From: Porphyromonas levii DSM 23370
GTDB taxonomy: Bacteria > Bacteroidota > Bacteroidia > Bacteroidales > Porphyromonadaceae
Length of the DNA: 47,273 nucleotides
Assembly: GCF_000379925.1 (NCBI RefSeq)
Contig: NZ_KB904232.1
Coordinates: 1 to 47,273, forward strand
Direction of reading: 5' to 3'
The position numbers were made by a program, and so were the translations under genes. Below are positions 33,567 through 41,941 of the stretch, piece by piece; position 1 is the first letter of the stretch, and each line of letters starts with the position of its first letter. Below the pieces are notes generated by a model. The model was not told the origin of the DNA. It was given only the letters and a program-made list of their open reading frames with translations, and searched no databases.

Positions 33567-33943
33567 TTCAAATCGCTGTACCCTAACCATCTCCGCTATA
33601 GAGACGCATTGGCTTTTTCCACGCTTCTGCAAAGGGGGCGTGTCGGTACCGTGAGGGACGCTATCCACTTTTCCAAAAAGTTTTCCGTCCTTGGAAAGGT
33701 ATGTTTCCATCGTTGGAAACTTTCTTTTCCATCGTTGGAAACTTTCCTTTCCCTCCTTGGAAACTTTTCTTTCCATCGTTGGAAACTTTGCATACCCACG
33801 TAGGAAACTTCCGGCGCACTACCGACTGCCATCATTTGATACAGACCAACCCTGGTGGCACGCTCTATTTGCAGCCATGGAAGTAACCCGAAAAGCCTAG
33901 GCGTTTCTATAGAGAAGTAATGGTTTAGCATAGGTATTTGGTG
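33567..33943. mobile_element. MITE-like element with a 22-bp minisatellite
   Basis: Imperfect ~40-50-bp terminal inverted repeats bound the element: left CTAACCAT...CTATAGAGACGCATTGG (about 33567-33618), and right, read on the minus strand, CTAAACCATT...CTATAGAAACGCCTAGG (about 33943-33891). Between them lie the tandem repeats. It encodes no transposase, so it would be mobilised in trans. The design (terminal inverted repeats around a minisatellite) recalls the BrickBuilt MITEs reported from Porphyromonas gingivalis; identity with that family was not tested. It separates the ATPase/GIN genes from the second permease block. The rest of 33432-33973 holds no gene. Confidence 0.65.
33683..33814. 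repeat. Six 22-bp tandem repeats, each with an internal palindrome
   Basis: Units start at 33683, 33705, 33727, 33749, 33771 and 33793, all exactly 22 bp. The best units read TTCCATCGTTGGAAACTTTC plus two bases; the palindrome TTTCCA...TGGAAA recurs in them. The outer units are degraded (TTCCGTCCTTGGAAAGG and TACCCACGTAGGAAACTT). Since 22 is not a multiple of 3 and no unit contains a stop, reading frames stay open through it on both strands, which explains several spurious frames here. Confidence 0.85.
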
Positions 33944-33973
33944 TGGGCAAGGTGCACTTCTTGGTACAATACG

Positions 33974-34738
33974 TTATCGGATATTAACGCCACGTATCTT
34001 ACCCTCAATCTCTTGGGGCTTACCATAGAGATTGATGTCGGCACCAGTACTAGCACCTACCTTGGCTTTCTTTTTGATGGTAATAGAGATATCACCCGCA
34101 GTAGATGCTGAACAACGACCATTCTGCACCACTAGCCCCCGAGCACTGATATCAGCACCTGTAGAGCACTTTAGTGTAGCAGTGCTAGCACGCCCTGTGA
34201 GGTCTATATCCGAACCAGTAGTACAGACGAGAGAAGCATTAGCTACATCTATCATACCTTCTACCGATGCACCGGTGGTGACATGGCAATTAAAGCCCTT
34301 AGCGGTGAGGGCTAGCCCCTCCACCTCGGCACCTGTAGTAGCATTGATAGAGAGGTCTCCCTCTAGCTTCAGAGGAGTACCAAACTTCACCTCAGCACCT
34401 GTGGTCACTTTGATAGCACTAAGTGAGGGCGCCGATACGGTAGCTTTTAGGATTACCTTCCTGGGCTTGTTGTTGTTCTTTTGGTTCTCAAGCCCCAAGA
34501 TAAGACGACCATTCTTCACCTTCATCCGCACACGGTCTGCCACCTCTTCGGAGTATGAGACCTTGATGGAGGTGGTAGCGCTCTGTGTAAAGGTAATATC
34601 CCAACCCACTGAGGCATCGATTCTATCAAAGTTGCCGAGGTGCGATAAGTCTTCATCCACAGTCTTCTGAGCAGCACAAGTTGCAGCGCTCAGAAATAGA
34701 GCGACCACGGTGATCAGAGTATACTTAATATGATTCAT
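33974..34738 (-). CDS. Secreted DUF2807 (GIN, head-domain) protein (254 aa)
   Basis: Start at 34738 (MNHIKYTLITVVALFLSAAT), giving a signal peptide that ends near CAAQ, so the product is periplasmic or surface-exposed. The mature part matches DUF2807: LSHLGNFDRIDASVGWDITF, then a right-handed beta-helix-like series with about seven T-G-A/S-D/E-I/V turns (VTTGAEVKF, ATTGAEVEG, VTTGASVEG, CTTGSDIDL, CSTGADISA, ASTGADINL). Function unknown; such proteins are often cell-surface adhesin-like or auto-transported. It is 19 bp after the ABC ATPase gene, so it is cotranscribed and may be connected with export. Confidence 0.85.
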   Translation of the reverse strand: MNHIKYTLITVVALFLSAATCAAQKTVDEDLSHLGNFDRIDASVGWDITFTQSATTSIKVSYSEEVADRVRMKVKNGRLILGLENQKNNNKPRKVILKATVSAPSLSAIKVTTGAEVKFGTPLKLEGDLSINATTGAEVEGLALTAKGFNCHVTTGASVEGMIDVANASLVCTTGSDIDLTGRASTATLKCSTGADISARGLVVQNGRCSASTAGDISITIKKKAKVGASTGADINLYGKPQEIEGKIRGVNIR

Positions 34739-34757
34739 AATGATTGCAGTGTAGGGA

Positions 34758-35432
34758 TTAAGAGATCTGACGACCATCGAGGAAGCGTAGCACCCTCTGT
34801 GTCTCAGCAGCCTTGGACTCATCGTGCGTTACCATCACTATCGTACGCCCATCTTCCTGATTGAGCTGGTGGAGCAGCGACATAATCTCGGCACCCATCT
34901 TGGAGTCGAGGTTACCAGTAGGCTCATCGGCTAGGATAATCGATGGATTACCAATCACGGCACGGGCGATAGCCACTCTCTGGCACTGACCACCTGATAG
35001 CTGAGCTGGGAAGTGCTGCATGCGGTGGGATAGACCTACTCGCTCTAGCACTGCCTTGGCTAGCTCACGGCGCTCTTTGTCGCCCACCTTACGATAGAGG
35101 AGCGGCAGCTCTACATTGTCCAGTACGTTGAGCGAATTGATAAGGTGGAAACTCTGGAAGACAAACCCAAGGTGTTCGTTACGGAACTTAGCTAGCTCCT
35201 TATCGCCCATCCCCTCGGTACTCTGACCATTGAGCATAATCTTGCCCTTGGTAGGCTTATCGAGCAGACCCATTACATTAAGGAGGGTAGATTTACCGCA
35301 TCCTGATGGTCCCATAATGGAAAGGAACTCGCCCTCCATTACCTCGATATTCACGTTTTCCAATGCCACGGTCTCAATCTCCTCTGTACGGTAAATCTTG
35401 TAGACCTCTTGAAGTTCAATCATCTTCTTCAT
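34758..35432 (-). CDS. ABC transporter ATPase, LolD/MacB type (224 aa)
   Basis: Nucleotide-binding subunit of a type VII (MacB-like) ABC system. Walker A is GPSGCGKST, the Q-loop FVFQSFHL, the signature LSGGQCQR (Cys where Gln is usual), Walker B IILADEPTGNLDS and the H-loop VMVTHDE. It is a stand-alone ATPase with no fused permease, and the only ABC ATPase in the window, though fourteen permease genes surround it. It heads transcription unit 2, with a sigma-54-type promoter about 50 bp upstream. I infer that it energises several A/B permease pairs. Start ATG 35432, with an alternative ATG three codons later. Confidence 0.95.
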   Translation of the reverse strand: MKKMIELQEVYKIYRTEEIETVALENVNIEVMEGEFLSIMGPSGCGKSTLLNVMGLLDKPTKGKIMLNGQSTEGMGDKELAKFRNEHLGFVFQSFHLINSLNVLDNVELPLLYRKVGDKERRELAKAVLERVGLSHRMQHFPAQLSGGQCQRVAIARAVIGNPSIILADEPTGNLDSKMGAEIMSLLHQLNQEDGRTIVMVTHDESKAAETQRVLRFLDGRQIS

Positions 35433-35482
35433 AATCGTTGCTTTGTTATATGTTATTACTTAATTTCAACTGTCCTATATAG

Positions 35483-35499
35483 TACAAGCATCGTGCCAA
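35483..35499 (-). promoter_or_regulatory. Sigma-54-type promoter of the ATPase operon
   Basis: On the minus strand the sequence is TTGGCACGATGCTTGTA, agreeing with the -24/-12 consensus TGGCACG-N4-TTGC except that the -12 GC is GT. GG and G(T) are separated by exactly 10 nt. The predicted start is about 35472, giving a ~40-nt leader before the ATG at 35432. Confidence 0.7.
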
Positions 35500-35540
35500 A
35501 GGCAATAACTAATTGATAGTCAACACTTGTATTTTCTATG

Positions 35541-35581
35541 AGTGTCCGTTTCCGAACACCTACTGTCCGCATCCGAACACT
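35541..35581 (-). promoter_or_regulatory. Tandem palindromic activator boxes upstream of the ATPase promoter
   Basis: Two boxes, GTGTCCGTTTCCGAACAC (35542-35559) and CTGTCCGCATCCGAACAC (35563-35580), 21 bp apart (two helical turns), share GTGTnCGnnnnCGnACAC dyad symmetry. The nearer edge is 44 bp from the -24 GG, a typical activator-site position for NtrC-type regulators. They sit immediately behind the last gene of unit 1 and repeat at 47080-47120. Confidence 0.65.
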
Positions 35582-35582
35582 C

Positions 35583-36836
35583 TCACTCCTCTTTTAGAGT
35601 CTCTGCAGGGGAGATCTTGAGGATACGGCGAGCAGGCAACCAGATACTCAGGACGATTACCCCAGTAACCACCAAGTAACTCGTCACCATCACTGCGACA
35701 AATCTCAAGGTATTGAGTGGCTCTATATCAGTATCGAGTATCTCCATCCTAAAAAAGATGGCAATCATAGCGATGGTCAATAGGAATGCTAGGGTAAAGA
35801 TGATAATACCCTCACGATAGTAGAGCCTCAGCACACCCTTAGGCGTATCACCAAGGGCGATACGCAAGCCTATTTCTCCTCTCCTCTTCTGAGTCCTATA
35901 CCAGAATACTCCTGAGATGCCCAAAAGGATATTGAGCAGTAGAAAGAGAAGGAGATAGCCGTTGATTTTGACCGTCTTCTCAAAGGTCCTGCTCTCAAAG
36001 GTATTGGCATCACCAACAGCGAAGATATCGCTCATCTCCATATTACCAATCCTTAGTCGTGGTGTCATTTCTTCCCTAAAACGCTCGGCAAACCCCCTCC
36101 CTACTCCTGACTTTGGGACTACGCTTATCTCTACCATCCCAATCCAAAATACTTCTGCGAGATCAGTATGAGTGAGTGGTGTGATATAAAAGGGTTCTAC
36201 ATTGGAAAACCTCGTGTATCGAGAGTCCTTAGCTATTGCCCCGATAGCTCCTATTGCGGTGGCACTCTCTTCTTGAATAGGATTATCCCATAGGTCAGTC
36301 CCAATGGCTGACACTCCCGTCTCCTCAATTATCTTGGCGATTCCCTCATTCACGATGATTTGTCCATCTCGGAGTGCTTGAATGAGTCTGCTATTACTCC
36401 CATTGACCTCTTCAAATTGATACATCTCTACCGCCTCAGGAGACATGACCCTCCAAGCGGCTTTCAGAGGGAGAGTATCTAAATAAATCTGATTGAAGTA
36501 TTTGGACTTTGTCTCTGGACGACCATGTATAGATACCGCTACTCTATTCACTTCAGGGTGATTTCTTATCCTATCTACAATGGTTTGGATGGCTTCTACC
36601 CTATCATCCATTGTAATATCTGGATTGTAGTCAGGATGAAGCTCAGACATATCATCAAGTGTGATAATATAGATGTTGTCAATGCTATACCCTAATGGTT
36701 TGAGGTAAGTATGTAGAGCCGGATATGCTCTATCAATGACAAACCAAAGGAAGGTACTGATAAGGAAAAGCTCGATAATAAGTGCGATATTGCTCTTTCG
36801 CTCATTCCAGATAATCTTTAGTACATGCTTATTCAT
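35583..36836 (-). CDS. MacB/FtsX-type permease, B-type subunit B4 (417 aa)
   Basis: ATG 36836 (MNKHVLKIIWNERKSNIALI) follows the A4 stop by 2 bp; the longer frame to 36971 overlaps A4 and is not used. The TM1 signature is ELFLISTFLWFVID. A periplasmic part close to B1 in pattern (LKPLGYSIDNIYII; SKYFNQIYLDTLPLKAAWRV) is followed by GEIGLRIALGDTPKGVLRLY, TM3, TM4 and the tail SPAETLKEE. It is the last gene of unit 1; its stop lies 1 bp from the activator boxes of unit 2. Confidence 0.9.
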   Translation of the reverse strand: MNKHVLKIIWNERKSNIALIIELFLISTFLWFVIDRAYPALHTYLKPLGYSIDNIYIITLDDMSELHPDYNPDITMDDRVEAIQTIVDRIRNHPEVNRVAVSIHGRPETKSKYFNQIYLDTLPLKAAWRVMSPEAVEMYQFEEVNGSNSRLIQALRDGQIIVNEGIAKIIEETGVSAIGTDLWDNPIQEESATAIGAIGAIAKDSRYTRFSNVEPFYITPLTHTDLAEVFWIGMVEISVVPKSGVGRGFAERFREEMTPRLRIGNMEMSDIFAVGDANTFESRTFEKTVKINGYLLLFLLLNILLGISGVFWYRTQKRRGEIGLRIALGDTPKGVLRLYYREGIIIFTLAFLLTIAMIAIFFRMEILDTDIEPLNTLRFVAVMVTSYLVVTGVIVLSIWLPARRILKISPAETLKEE

Positions 36837-36838
36837 AA

Positions 36839-38104
36839 TTATCGGCGACTTAGGGAATGAAGAATACTCTTTCGCGACATTAGAAATCCTGGAATGGTAC
36901 TGGCTAATAGATTGAGTAGCAAACAAAATAACAAACAGACTACAAATGCACTCACATCGAATAATTGCCACACAGGGAGCTGCACATCCAGCCTATTCCA
37001 ACCCATAAATAAGATACCTCGAAGACCATATACCGACAGAATGGATAGAAAGAAGCCAAGGATACCTCCAATCAATGTATAGAGAAAGCTCTCTATAATT
37101 ACCTGAGAGAGGACTGAAATACGAGATGCCCCGTATGCTCTCCTCAATCCTTGTTCTCCGATTCTCTGTTCGTAACGAGAGTAGGTAAGTACAGAGAGAT
37201 TGATAGCGGGGACAATAAGGAATAACAGAATCATCACAATACCAATCGTCCTATCTCGTGATTTCGACTCTGGCTCCATGAAGTATTTATCAAATTCGTA
37301 CACTTCAACCCAAGTTTGAAGTCCCTCTCCATTATTGGCACTTATTTGGATCTCCTTCTGCTTTGCATTGTACTGGGCTAGAAGCTGATTAAACTCGCCT
37401 TTGATTGTCGGATATTCCGAAGGGCTATTAGCTAAAATAATAGCAGAATACTCTCCTGAAAATGTGGCTTTTCTCCCAGTGGTAGTCATCGAAGTATAAG
37501 GAATCCACACTTCCGAATATCCAAACCCCAAGAGGTTTGACGGTGTGGATACCACCCCGATAATTCTATACTCTACGTAATTGATCAGTAAATCCATGCC
37601 CACCACATTACTCTGATGAAACATCTTCTTTGCCAAGCCCTCACTCACGATGGCTTTCTTGGCGCCCTCCTCCATATCGGCAGGGTTAAAGCCTTCACCA
37701 TGCAGGAAAGAGAAGTCAAGAGCTCTAAAGTAATCGAGATTAACCCTTAATACTTTACCTTTGGACTGTCCTTCATAATTTGGTAGCATCAGGTCATATT
37801 TTTCCTGACTAATCAGAGCTACAGCCTCTGCACTTTCTAGCGGGGCTAATAGCTCTTGATATAGAGATAAGTTGATTCCAGCTGTCTCATTGTCGCCATC
37901 AGACCTGTGATAATCGAGGTTTTGGATATAAAGGGTACGATTGCGATTGCTCTCAGGAGCAAAGTTATCGGTCTCCACCCTCCTTGTCGTAAGCATTACC
38001 ATAATCATAGTGATAGCTAAAGCTGTGGCGATAATGGAGATCGCACTGAGGATTAGGTTTTCGCATAGCGTACGCCACGCTTGCTTTAGATACTGTTTAA
38101 TCAT
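36839..38104 (-). CDS. MacB/FtsX-type permease, A-type subunit A4 (421 aa)
   Basis: Start MIKQYLKQAWRTLCENLILS, most like A1. TM1 is IIATALAITMIMVMLTT, followed by APESNRNRTLY. The MacB_PCD strand pair is KMFHQSNVVGMDLLINYVEY and RIIGVVSTPSNL, then WIPYTSM. The FtsX loop reads EQGLRRAYGASRISVLSQVI, with Gln where most A proteins have an Ile or Val context. Tail ILHSLSRR. Pairs with B4. Confidence 0.9.
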   Translation of the reverse strand: MIKQYLKQAWRTLCENLILSAISIIATALAITMIMVMLTTRRVETDNFAPESNRNRTLYIQNLDYHRSDGDNETAGINLSLYQELLAPLESAEAVALISQEKYDLMLPNYEGQSKGKVLRVNLDYFRALDFSFLHGEGFNPADMEEGAKKAIVSEGLAKKMFHQSNVVGMDLLINYVEYRIIGVVSTPSNLLGFGYSEVWIPYTSMTTTGRKATFSGEYSAIILANSPSEYPTIKGEFNQLLAQYNAKQKEIQISANNGEGLQTWVEVYEFDKYFMEPESKSRDRTIGIVMILLFLIVPAINLSVLTYSRYEQRIGEQGLRRAYGASRISVLSQVIIESFLYTLIGGILGFFLSILSVYGLRGILFMGWNRLDVQLPVWQLFDVSAFVVCLLFCLLLNLLASTIPGFLMSRKSILHSLSRR

Positions 38105-38107
38105 AAA

Positions 38108-39355
38108 CTATTCTTCATTGAGGATGACGGCGGGGTCGAGCTTAGAGGCTCTGCGTGCAGGGATTAGAATGCCCAGTAGTACTACGAGCAGGAGGACGGC
38201 AAAGGTAATTCCTTGGGTCACCCAGAAGCGCCCCCAGGTATAAGGCATACATTCTTGGAAAGTATAGGTAATCTCGAAGTAGGCGAGTAGTATCATCACG
38301 ACAAGCGCCGGTAGGTAAGCCATGAGTAGCATCAATAGGCTCTCCCGAGCAAAAACCCCTTGAATCCCGCTCCGAGATGTACCAAGCGCAATCCTTACAC
38401 CGATTTCTCCCCGTCGTCGTTCGACCATAAACCAGTAGGAGCCTAGTACCCCTAGGAATACAATAAACATAAAGAAGATGACCAACCCTTGAATAAGGCT
38501 CAGGTACTGAGGCACATTGATATTGGTCAGATAGTAATCTCTTTGGGCACTTAGGGGTCTGACATCGGTAAGATAGAAAGGCCCTATCTCTAGTTTATCC
38601 CTCATCTCATCAAAAAACTCTCTAGCAAATCCCTTATGATCCTCCTCTGCCTTTACCCTAAAGATATAGGTGACGATGCCATACCTTATTCTAGGATCTA
38701 CCATCGGTGTATATATAAAGGAGTCGTACTCAGTAAAGTAATCGAACTTGGTAGGTGCACAGATACCCGTTACCACATAGTTAAGCTCAGGGACATAGTA
38801 GTCTCTAAACTCCTTGCCCACGATATCTTGGCTATGAAATAGTGAGTCGGCAAACTGTGGCGATAGCACTGCACCCTGAGGGAAGTTGATTGTCCACTGG
38901 TCGGGCTTCCCTGCTAGCATCTCTATCTTCATCACATCGAAGTACTCTTGACTCACGTAGCGTATAGTAGCACCTATCCCATGTTCGCCATCGATGGTAT
39001 AGCCTTGCCCCATATACATATTACCGGCATAGGGTCTAGTCCCCACATAATAGGCGGCACACTCTATAGCGGGGTGCTGCGCTATCACTCTATGGATCTG
39101 GAACTGAGGCTCTATCCAATAGGTGTCGAGGCTATCTCGCATATCGTTAGTAAACTTGAAGTCTGGGGCTCTCTGGACATAAAGCTCATAGACATGGTCA
39201 GTATTCGTACCCATTGGCTCTAGCCTCTTATAGGTCATCACGAATAAAAAGTCCACGCAGTACCAAAGTATGATACTTACTAGGAATAGCTCCAATAGAA
39301 GCCAGCGATTGCTCCTACGATGCGATAATATTTGCTTAAAAGCTATCTTCCACAT
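38108..39355 (-). CDS. MacB/FtsX-type permease, B-type subunit B3 (415 aa)
   Basis: Start MWKIAFKQILSHRRSNRWLL, TM1 signature ELFLVSIILWYCVD. The periplasmic domain contains KRLEPMGTNTDHVYELYVQR and VIAQHPAIECAAYYVGTRPY, paralleled in B2. The C-terminal portion GEIGVRIALGTSRSGIQGVF and the segment YFEITYTFQECMPYTWGRFW are almost the same as in B2, and the tail is KLDPAVILNEE. B2 and B3 form a sub-family distinct from B1/B4. Confidence 0.9.
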   Translation of the reverse strand: MWKIAFKQILSHRRSNRWLLLELFLVSIILWYCVDFLFVMTYKRLEPMGTNTDHVYELYVQRAPDFKFTNDMRDSLDTYWIEPQFQIHRVIAQHPAIECAAYYVGTRPYAGNMYMGQGYTIDGEHGIGATIRYVSQEYFDVMKIEMLAGKPDQWTINFPQGAVLSPQFADSLFHSQDIVGKEFRDYYVPELNYVVTGICAPTKFDYFTEYDSFIYTPMVDPRIRYGIVTYIFRVKAEEDHKGFAREFFDEMRDKLEIGPFYLTDVRPLSAQRDYYLTNINVPQYLSLIQGLVIFFMFIVFLGVLGSYWFMVERRRGEIGVRIALGTSRSGIQGVFARESLLMLLMAYLPALVVMILLAYFEITYTFQECMPYTWGRFWVTQGITFAVLLLVVLLGILIPARRASKLDPAVILNEE

Positions 39356-39359
39356 ATTC

Positions 39360-40664
39360 TTATACGGATTTAAGAGTTTCTACAATAGGAGTTCTAATCG
39401 CCCTCAACACTGGTATAATAGCAGAAAGCGTATTGACTAATAGACAAAATAGCAACATCACGAGGAAAAGCTGTGGACTAAAGAAGAAGCTCCAAGGGAT
39501 CCTAAAGTCATCCGCCGTAGCAAAGAAATTGATCGAAGTCGCCAAGATACTATCCTTTAATATCACGATCATTCCGATAGATAGGATCATTGCCAATACA
39601 CCTCCAAGGAGTGTGAGCATCAGATTTTCACTAAAGAATTGCCACATGATCCTCTGGCTACTCGCACCATAGCTCTTCCGCACTCCTACCTCTGCCATGC
39701 GCTTCTCTATCTGAGAGGAGTGGATGCCAGCCATATTCACTGCTGGGATAAGTAAAATAATGATAAGAAGTGCTCCAATAAGTAACCCTCCATTAAGCTT
39801 CTTGGCATTCCCCATATAGTATTCACGAAAATCAGAAGCCAATTCGATGTGAATCTTATCAATATCCTCTACCCCTACATTAAAGGCATAGTCATCAAGT
39901 CGATGAGCATTGTACTCCTCCACCTTAATAGCTATTTGTTTGGCCACTTTATCCTTGGGGTAGCCTTCCTTTACAAGGAGCGTCGCCATAAGCTCGCCCC
40001 GAAGGTCTTTGGCATCATCATGCCAGTCAAAGTCGGAGGGGTCAAAGGTGCGCCATATCTCGCTATAACTATTGGTAAAAATCGAGCTTACACTCTTCAC
40101 CACGCCCACAATCTTATTTTCCTGTCTAGCAATATTGATGGTCTTCCCTACCACATCGTTGGTACCGTAGAGGGCATTTGCCAATTTATCGGTAATAATC
40201 ACCTCCATGCGGTTGGCGTCGCTCTGCTCCTTGGTAAAGGGCGCACCTGCCACGAAGGTATAGTCATAGATACGGAAGTAGGCATCGTCTACACGCATGT
40301 AAGTACGGCTATAGGAATTGTCTCGGCTAGTTCCCGCATGGGCAGAGTTGCCAGACATCCTGTAGTTGGTGGTATAGGAAACCTCTTCCACTCCTTCCAA
40401 ATCCTCAAAGATAGCCTTGGCTACCACTGAAGACATACCTATATTATAGTCCGCATTTAGTTTATTGTTCCATGAATAGCCCATAGTGCTTCTCAGGATA
40501 CGACTGCGGTTACTCTCAGGTGCAAGATCATTGGTCTGCAGAGCATACACCATATAGAGTACCATGCAGAAGGTGATAATAAGAGCTGTGGCAAGCACTA
40601 CAATCCCCGAGTACAAGGGGTTGTCGCGCCATAGCTTCAGTGTTTGTTGGAAAAATCGTTTCAT
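39360..40664 (-). CDS. MacB/FtsX-type permease, A-type subunit A3 (434 aa)
   Basis: ATG 40664 (MKRFFQQTLKLWRDNPLYSG) aligns with A2; five more codons in frame are ignored. TM1 is VLATALIITFCMVLYMVY, then APESNRSRILR. The MacB_PCD part is NALYGTNDVVGKTINIARQE, NKIVGVVKSVSS. The FtsX loop is EVGVRKSYGASSQRIMWQFF and the tail IVETLKSV. The first ~40 codons and the region before the start are identical at DNA level with A2 for 133 bp, showing recent duplication or conversion. Confidence 0.9.
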   Translation of the reverse strand: MKRFFQQTLKLWRDNPLYSGIVVLATALIITFCMVLYMVYALQTNDLAPESNRSRILRSTMGYSWNNKLNADYNIGMSSVVAKAIFEDLEGVEEVSYTTNYRMSGNSAHAGTSRDNSYSRTYMRVDDAYFRIYDYTFVAGAPFTKEQSDANRMEVIITDKLANALYGTNDVVGKTINIARQENKIVGVVKSVSSIFTNSYSEIWRTFDPSDFDWHDDAKDLRGELMATLLVKEGYPKDKVAKQIAIKVEEYNAHRLDDYAFNVGVEDIDKIHIELASDFREYYMGNAKKLNGGLLIGALLIIILLIPAVNMAGIHSSQIEKRMAEVGVRKSYGASSQRIMWQFFSENLMLTLLGGVLAMILSIGMIVILKDSILATSINFFATADDFRIPWSFFFSPQLFLVMLLFCLLVNTLSAIIPVLRAIRTPIVETLKSV

Positions 40665-40677
40665 AGTCTTATTCTTC
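40545..40677 (-). repeat. 133-bp exact duplicate of 43097-43229
   Basis: Reading base by base, 40545-40677 and 43097-43229 are identical. The tract covers the 5' coding end of A3 or A2, the start codon, the gap before it and the last codons of the preceding permease gene (the shared TTATTCTTC). Flanking coding sequence is clearly diverged, so the sharp boundaries point to recent gene conversion or unequal crossing-over. Confidence 0.9.
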
Positions 40678-41937
40678 ATTGAGGATGACAGCAGGGTCGA
40701 GCTTAGAGGCTCGGCGAGCTGGTATGACGACGCCGAGGAGTACCACTACCAAGAGTACCACGAAGGTTATCGCTTGAGTTACCCAGAAGCGTCCCCAAGT
40801 GTAAGGCATACACTCTTGGAAGGTATAGGTAATCTCGAAGTAAGCGAGTGCCACCATGGAGAATAATGCCGGGATATATGCCATGAGTAGCACCATAGTC
40901 GATTCTCTCATAAGGAAAGTTGTGACCTGGGAGGGGCTCGAACCTACCACCATCCTCAGAGCAACCTCTCCTCTTCGGCTTTGTACCATAAACCAGTAGG
41001 AGCCGATAATACCAATAAAGACGATAAAGAGGAAGAAGACAACTAATCCGATAGCGATACTTATATACAAGGGAATACCCAAGGAAAGGTCGAACTTAGA
41101 TTTAATCTTACCGTAAGATTCTACTTTGAACGGATAATAGTCCCCTATCTGTAGCTTGTCCTTTATCTCAGAGAAGAAGTCCTCAGCGAACCGAGGGGAG
41201 TCTACATTCTCCTTGACCCTAATGATAAACGGGTAGCCCATATACTGGGCAAACTTAGGAATCGGCAAGTAGACAAATGAGGTATACGGACTATAGATAT
41301 CGAACTTAGTTGGTTGGACAATGGCAGTCACTGTGTAGTAATCGTCCTTCCCCTCCATCAAAGAAACATCATAGAAGCGCTTTCCTATCACATCCTTCTC
41401 TCCGAAGACACTATCGGTAAAGACCTCAGTTACCACTGCGCTCTGTGGGAAAGTACTATTCTGCCAATCGCCTATCTGCCCTTGCACCATAGCTATTCTA
41501 AATACCTCGAAGAAGTGCTCCTCCACGTACCGCACCATGCCATTATAGTAGCGGTCCTCCTCTTGTTCCTGCCCCTCTCTGCGGTACGCTTGGAACATTG
41601 GGTCTGTGGCATAGAGCTCTGTGCCCAAGAAATAAGTAGCAGACTCTACACTGGGGTGCTCCTGAAGCATCCTAAATATCTGCTCTCTTGGCGCCATTAT
41701 GAGCTGCTCTCGCTCCTCATCGCTATAAGAGTCCAAGGTACGCTTCGGCATAAACCTCATGGTCACCTTATACACATGCTCGGTATTGACGCCCTGTGGC
41801 TCCATACGCTTTGCCCCTATCACATAGAGAAAGTCCACACAGTACCATAATAGTATAGAGACCACAAATAGCTCTGTGAGCAACCATAGTGTACTTCTCT
41901 TATTCGCTCTAATCTGCTTATATGCTAGTTTCCACAT
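40669..41937 (-). CDS. MacB/FtsX-type permease, B-type subunit B2 (422 aa)
   Basis: ATG 41937 (MWKLAYKQIRANKRSTLWLL) matches B3, 4 bp after the A2 stop; the extension to 41985 is discounted. TM1 signature ELFVVSILLWYCVD. The periplasmic domain has KRMEPQGVNTEHVYKVTMRF and an acidic insertion (EGQEQEEDRYYNG) absent from B3. The C-terminal module has GEVALRMVVGSSPSQVTTFL, then FQECMPYTWGRFWVTQAITF and KLDPAVILNEE. The insertion shows that the substrate-facing domain varies while the membrane module is kept. Confidence 0.9.
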   Translation of the reverse strand: MWKLAYKQIRANKRSTLWLLTELFVVSILLWYCVDFLYVIGAKRMEPQGVNTEHVYKVTMRFMPKRTLDSYSDEEREQLIMAPREQIFRMLQEHPSVESATYFLGTELYATDPMFQAYRREGQEQEEDRYYNGMVRYVEEHFFEVFRIAMVQGQIGDWQNSTFPQSAVVTEVFTDSVFGEKDVIGKRFYDVSLMEGKDDYYTVTAIVQPTKFDIYSPYTSFVYLPIPKFAQYMGYPFIIRVKENVDSPRFAEDFFSEIKDKLQIGDYYPFKVESYGKIKSKFDLSLGIPLYISIAIGLVVFFLFIVFIGIIGSYWFMVQSRRGEVALRMVVGSSPSQVTTFLMRESTMVLLMAYIPALFSMVALAYFEITYTFQECMPYTWGRFWVTQAITFVVLLVVVLLGVVIPARRASKLDPAVILNEE

Positions 41938-41941
41938 AATC

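Noticed and set aside
33297-33803. 168-codon plus-strand frame through the repeats, and frames opposite it
   Set aside because: The 22-bp units lack stops in any phase, so frames remain open by construction; the frame also runs antisense into the A5 gene.
33683-33814. CRISPR-like regular repeats
   Set aside because: The 22-bp units are directly adjacent with no spacers, and there are no cas genes; it is a minisatellite inside a MITE.
34032-34670. 212-codon plus-strand frame
   Set aside because: It is antisense to the GIN-domain gene and arises from its repetitive Thr-Gly codons; no protein-like motif.
39849-40430. 193-codon plus-strand frame
   Set aside because: It is antisense to permease A3; no motif or signal.
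41314-41850. 178-codon plus-strand frame rich in His and Leu
   Set aside because: It is antisense to permease B2, with composition typical of a reverse-complement shadow.
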